Shown here in pieces: positions 4,883 to 5,615 of a stretch of 5,615 nt of DNA (its first letter is position 1; the number at the start of each line of letters is the position of its first letter). Origin of the DNA: Gemmatimonadaceae bacterium (GTDB taxonomy: Bacteria > Gemmatimonadota > Gemmatimonadetes > Gemmatimonadales > Gemmatimonadaceae); assembly GCA_013820975.1 (NCBI GenBank), contig JACDHQ010000173.1:1-5615 (forward strand), read 5' to 3'. Position numbers and translations under genes: made by a program. Under the pieces are notes generated by a model that did not search any database, was not told where the DNA came from, and was given only the letters and a program-made list of their open reading frames with translations.

Positions 4883-5615
4883 TCCACGACACGCTTCCCC
4901 ATCGCCGCCATCAGCAGCTGCGGCTCGCTGTCGGTGATCCACCGGGTGTCGGCGTTCTCCGCCGTCAGTACGCACGCCACGACCCGCTGCTGCAGGTAGA
5001 AAAGCGCGCACTCGGTCCGGACCGAGTCGGTCGCGCCGGTCTTGTGCGCGGCCCGGACGCCCCCCGTGAGCCGCTGCAGCAGCACGTCGTCCTGCGTCCC
5101 GCGCATGATCGCGAGCATCGCCGAATCGGCCGGCACGCTGACGGCGCGCCCCTCGGCCATCACCGTGTAGAGCCGCGCCATCTCGTTCGGCGTCGTGACG
5201 CCGAGGCCGTACTTCACCGAGCTGTCCATGGCGACGCTCGTGAATCGCTGAAAGCTCTTGGAATGCACCTTCGTCCGCGGCAAGCCAAGCGCCTCCATCT
5301 TGTCCCAGACCATGCGCATCGGGACCTTGTCGAGCACGAGGTTCGTCGCCGTGTTGTCGCTGATCGTGATCATCAGCGTGGCCAGGTCGCGGAGCGTGAC
5401 CTCGAGCCCGTCGTGGAGCGCCTGCAGGATCCCGGCGCCTGGGACCTTGTCGGCCCTGAGGACGCGCACGCGGTCGTCCAACGACAACTCTCCCTTCTCC
5501 ACCCGCTCGAACAGCCCGACGAGGATGGGCACCTTGATGAGGCTGGCCGTCGAGAAGGGCTGGTCACCGAGCCGCTCGATCCGGTCGCCGGTTTCGACGA
5601 CATGCACCGTGTAGC
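4870..5615 (-). CDS. Class A beta-lactamase-like serine hydrolase, N-terminus cut by window edge
   Basis: The visible part has 247 residues and a TAG stop at 4872-4870. The frame stays open past 5613, so the true start, and probably a signal peptide, lies outside. The in-frame GTG at 5605-5607 is not a credible start because it would remove the first strands of the fold. Counting from that GTG codon, the class A catalytic motifs are S-x-x-K (Ser22-Leu-Ile-Lys25), SDN at 83-85, and KTG at 189-191, with spacings of 61 and 106 that match the fold. The omega loop (about 113-138, VHSKSFQRFTSVAMDSS, then YGLGVTTPNEM) lacks the E-x-x-L/N Glu166 motif used for deacylation. It may therefore be a penicillin-binding or peptidase-type hydrolase, not a resistance enzyme. 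It likely acts in the periplasm. Its 3' end converges on the plug-domain gene with 23 bp between the stops. Confidence 0.88.
   Translation of the reverse strand, partial: YTVHVVETGDRIERLGDQPFSTASLIKVPILVGLFERVEKGELSLDDRVRVLRADKVPGAGILQALHDGLEVTLRDLATLMITISDNTATNLVLDKVPMRMVWDKMEALGLPRTKVHSKSFQRFTSVAMDSSVKYGLGVTTPNEMARLYTVMAEGRAVSVPADSAMLAIMRGTQDDVLLQRLTGGVRAAHKTGATDSVRTECALFYLQQRVVACVLTAENADTRWITDSEPQLLMAAMGKRVVDAFR

Overview
The window is uniformly GC-rich and almost fully coding. It probably comes from a Gemmatimonadota-like diderm bacterium. The basis is the style of the proteins: a short secreted protein with a carboxypeptidase-regulatory domain and a TonB-plug domain ending in a CGA-I-x-x-W motif, a class A beta-lactamase-like serine hydrolase with an altered omega loop, and a TPR protein with a C-terminal domain ending in HDPESFLRG. 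All three resemble what I remember of that phylum. No rRNA or marker gene confirms the assignment.

Layout. Bases 1-3917 hold five tightly packed minus-strand genes, read right to left: a small secreted protein with a sortase-type sorting signal (3917-3540), a class D-type sortase (3540-2908), a pseudouridine-5'-phosphate glycosidase, psuG (2844-1858), a TPR protein (1857-670), and a single-pass membrane protein that runs off the left edge (673 to <1). Most junctions overlap or abut (TGATG, TAA/ATG, ATGA), so this looks like one operon. The exception is a gap of about 60 bp between sortase and psuG, which could hold a processing, terminator or promoter element. A 128-bp divergent intergenic region (3918-4045) separates this block from a plus-strand gene for a secreted plug-domain protein (4046-4846). 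That gene converges on a minus-strand serine hydrolase (4870 to >5615), which is cut off at its N-terminus by the right edge. An 11-bp perfect hairpin lies at the convergent junction and contains the hydrolase stop codon.

How the genes may work together. The substrate and sortase form an apparent self-contained pair: the substrate has a signal peptide, an APNTA motif, a hydrophobic stretch and an RRR tail, and the sortase has all three catalytic residues. Such a pair in a diderm lineage, where the attachment site is unclear, is the most interesting feature of the window. PsuG releases ribose 5-phosphate and uracil from pseudouridine 5'-phosphate. No kinase (psuK) is visible here, and its link to the sortase pair and TPR genes is unexplained. 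The TPR protein and the downstream membrane protein are probably co-expressed through the ATGA overlap and may act together. There are no RNA genes, mobile elements, CRISPR arrays or long repeats that I can support. No stretch of more than 300 bases lacks a gene.
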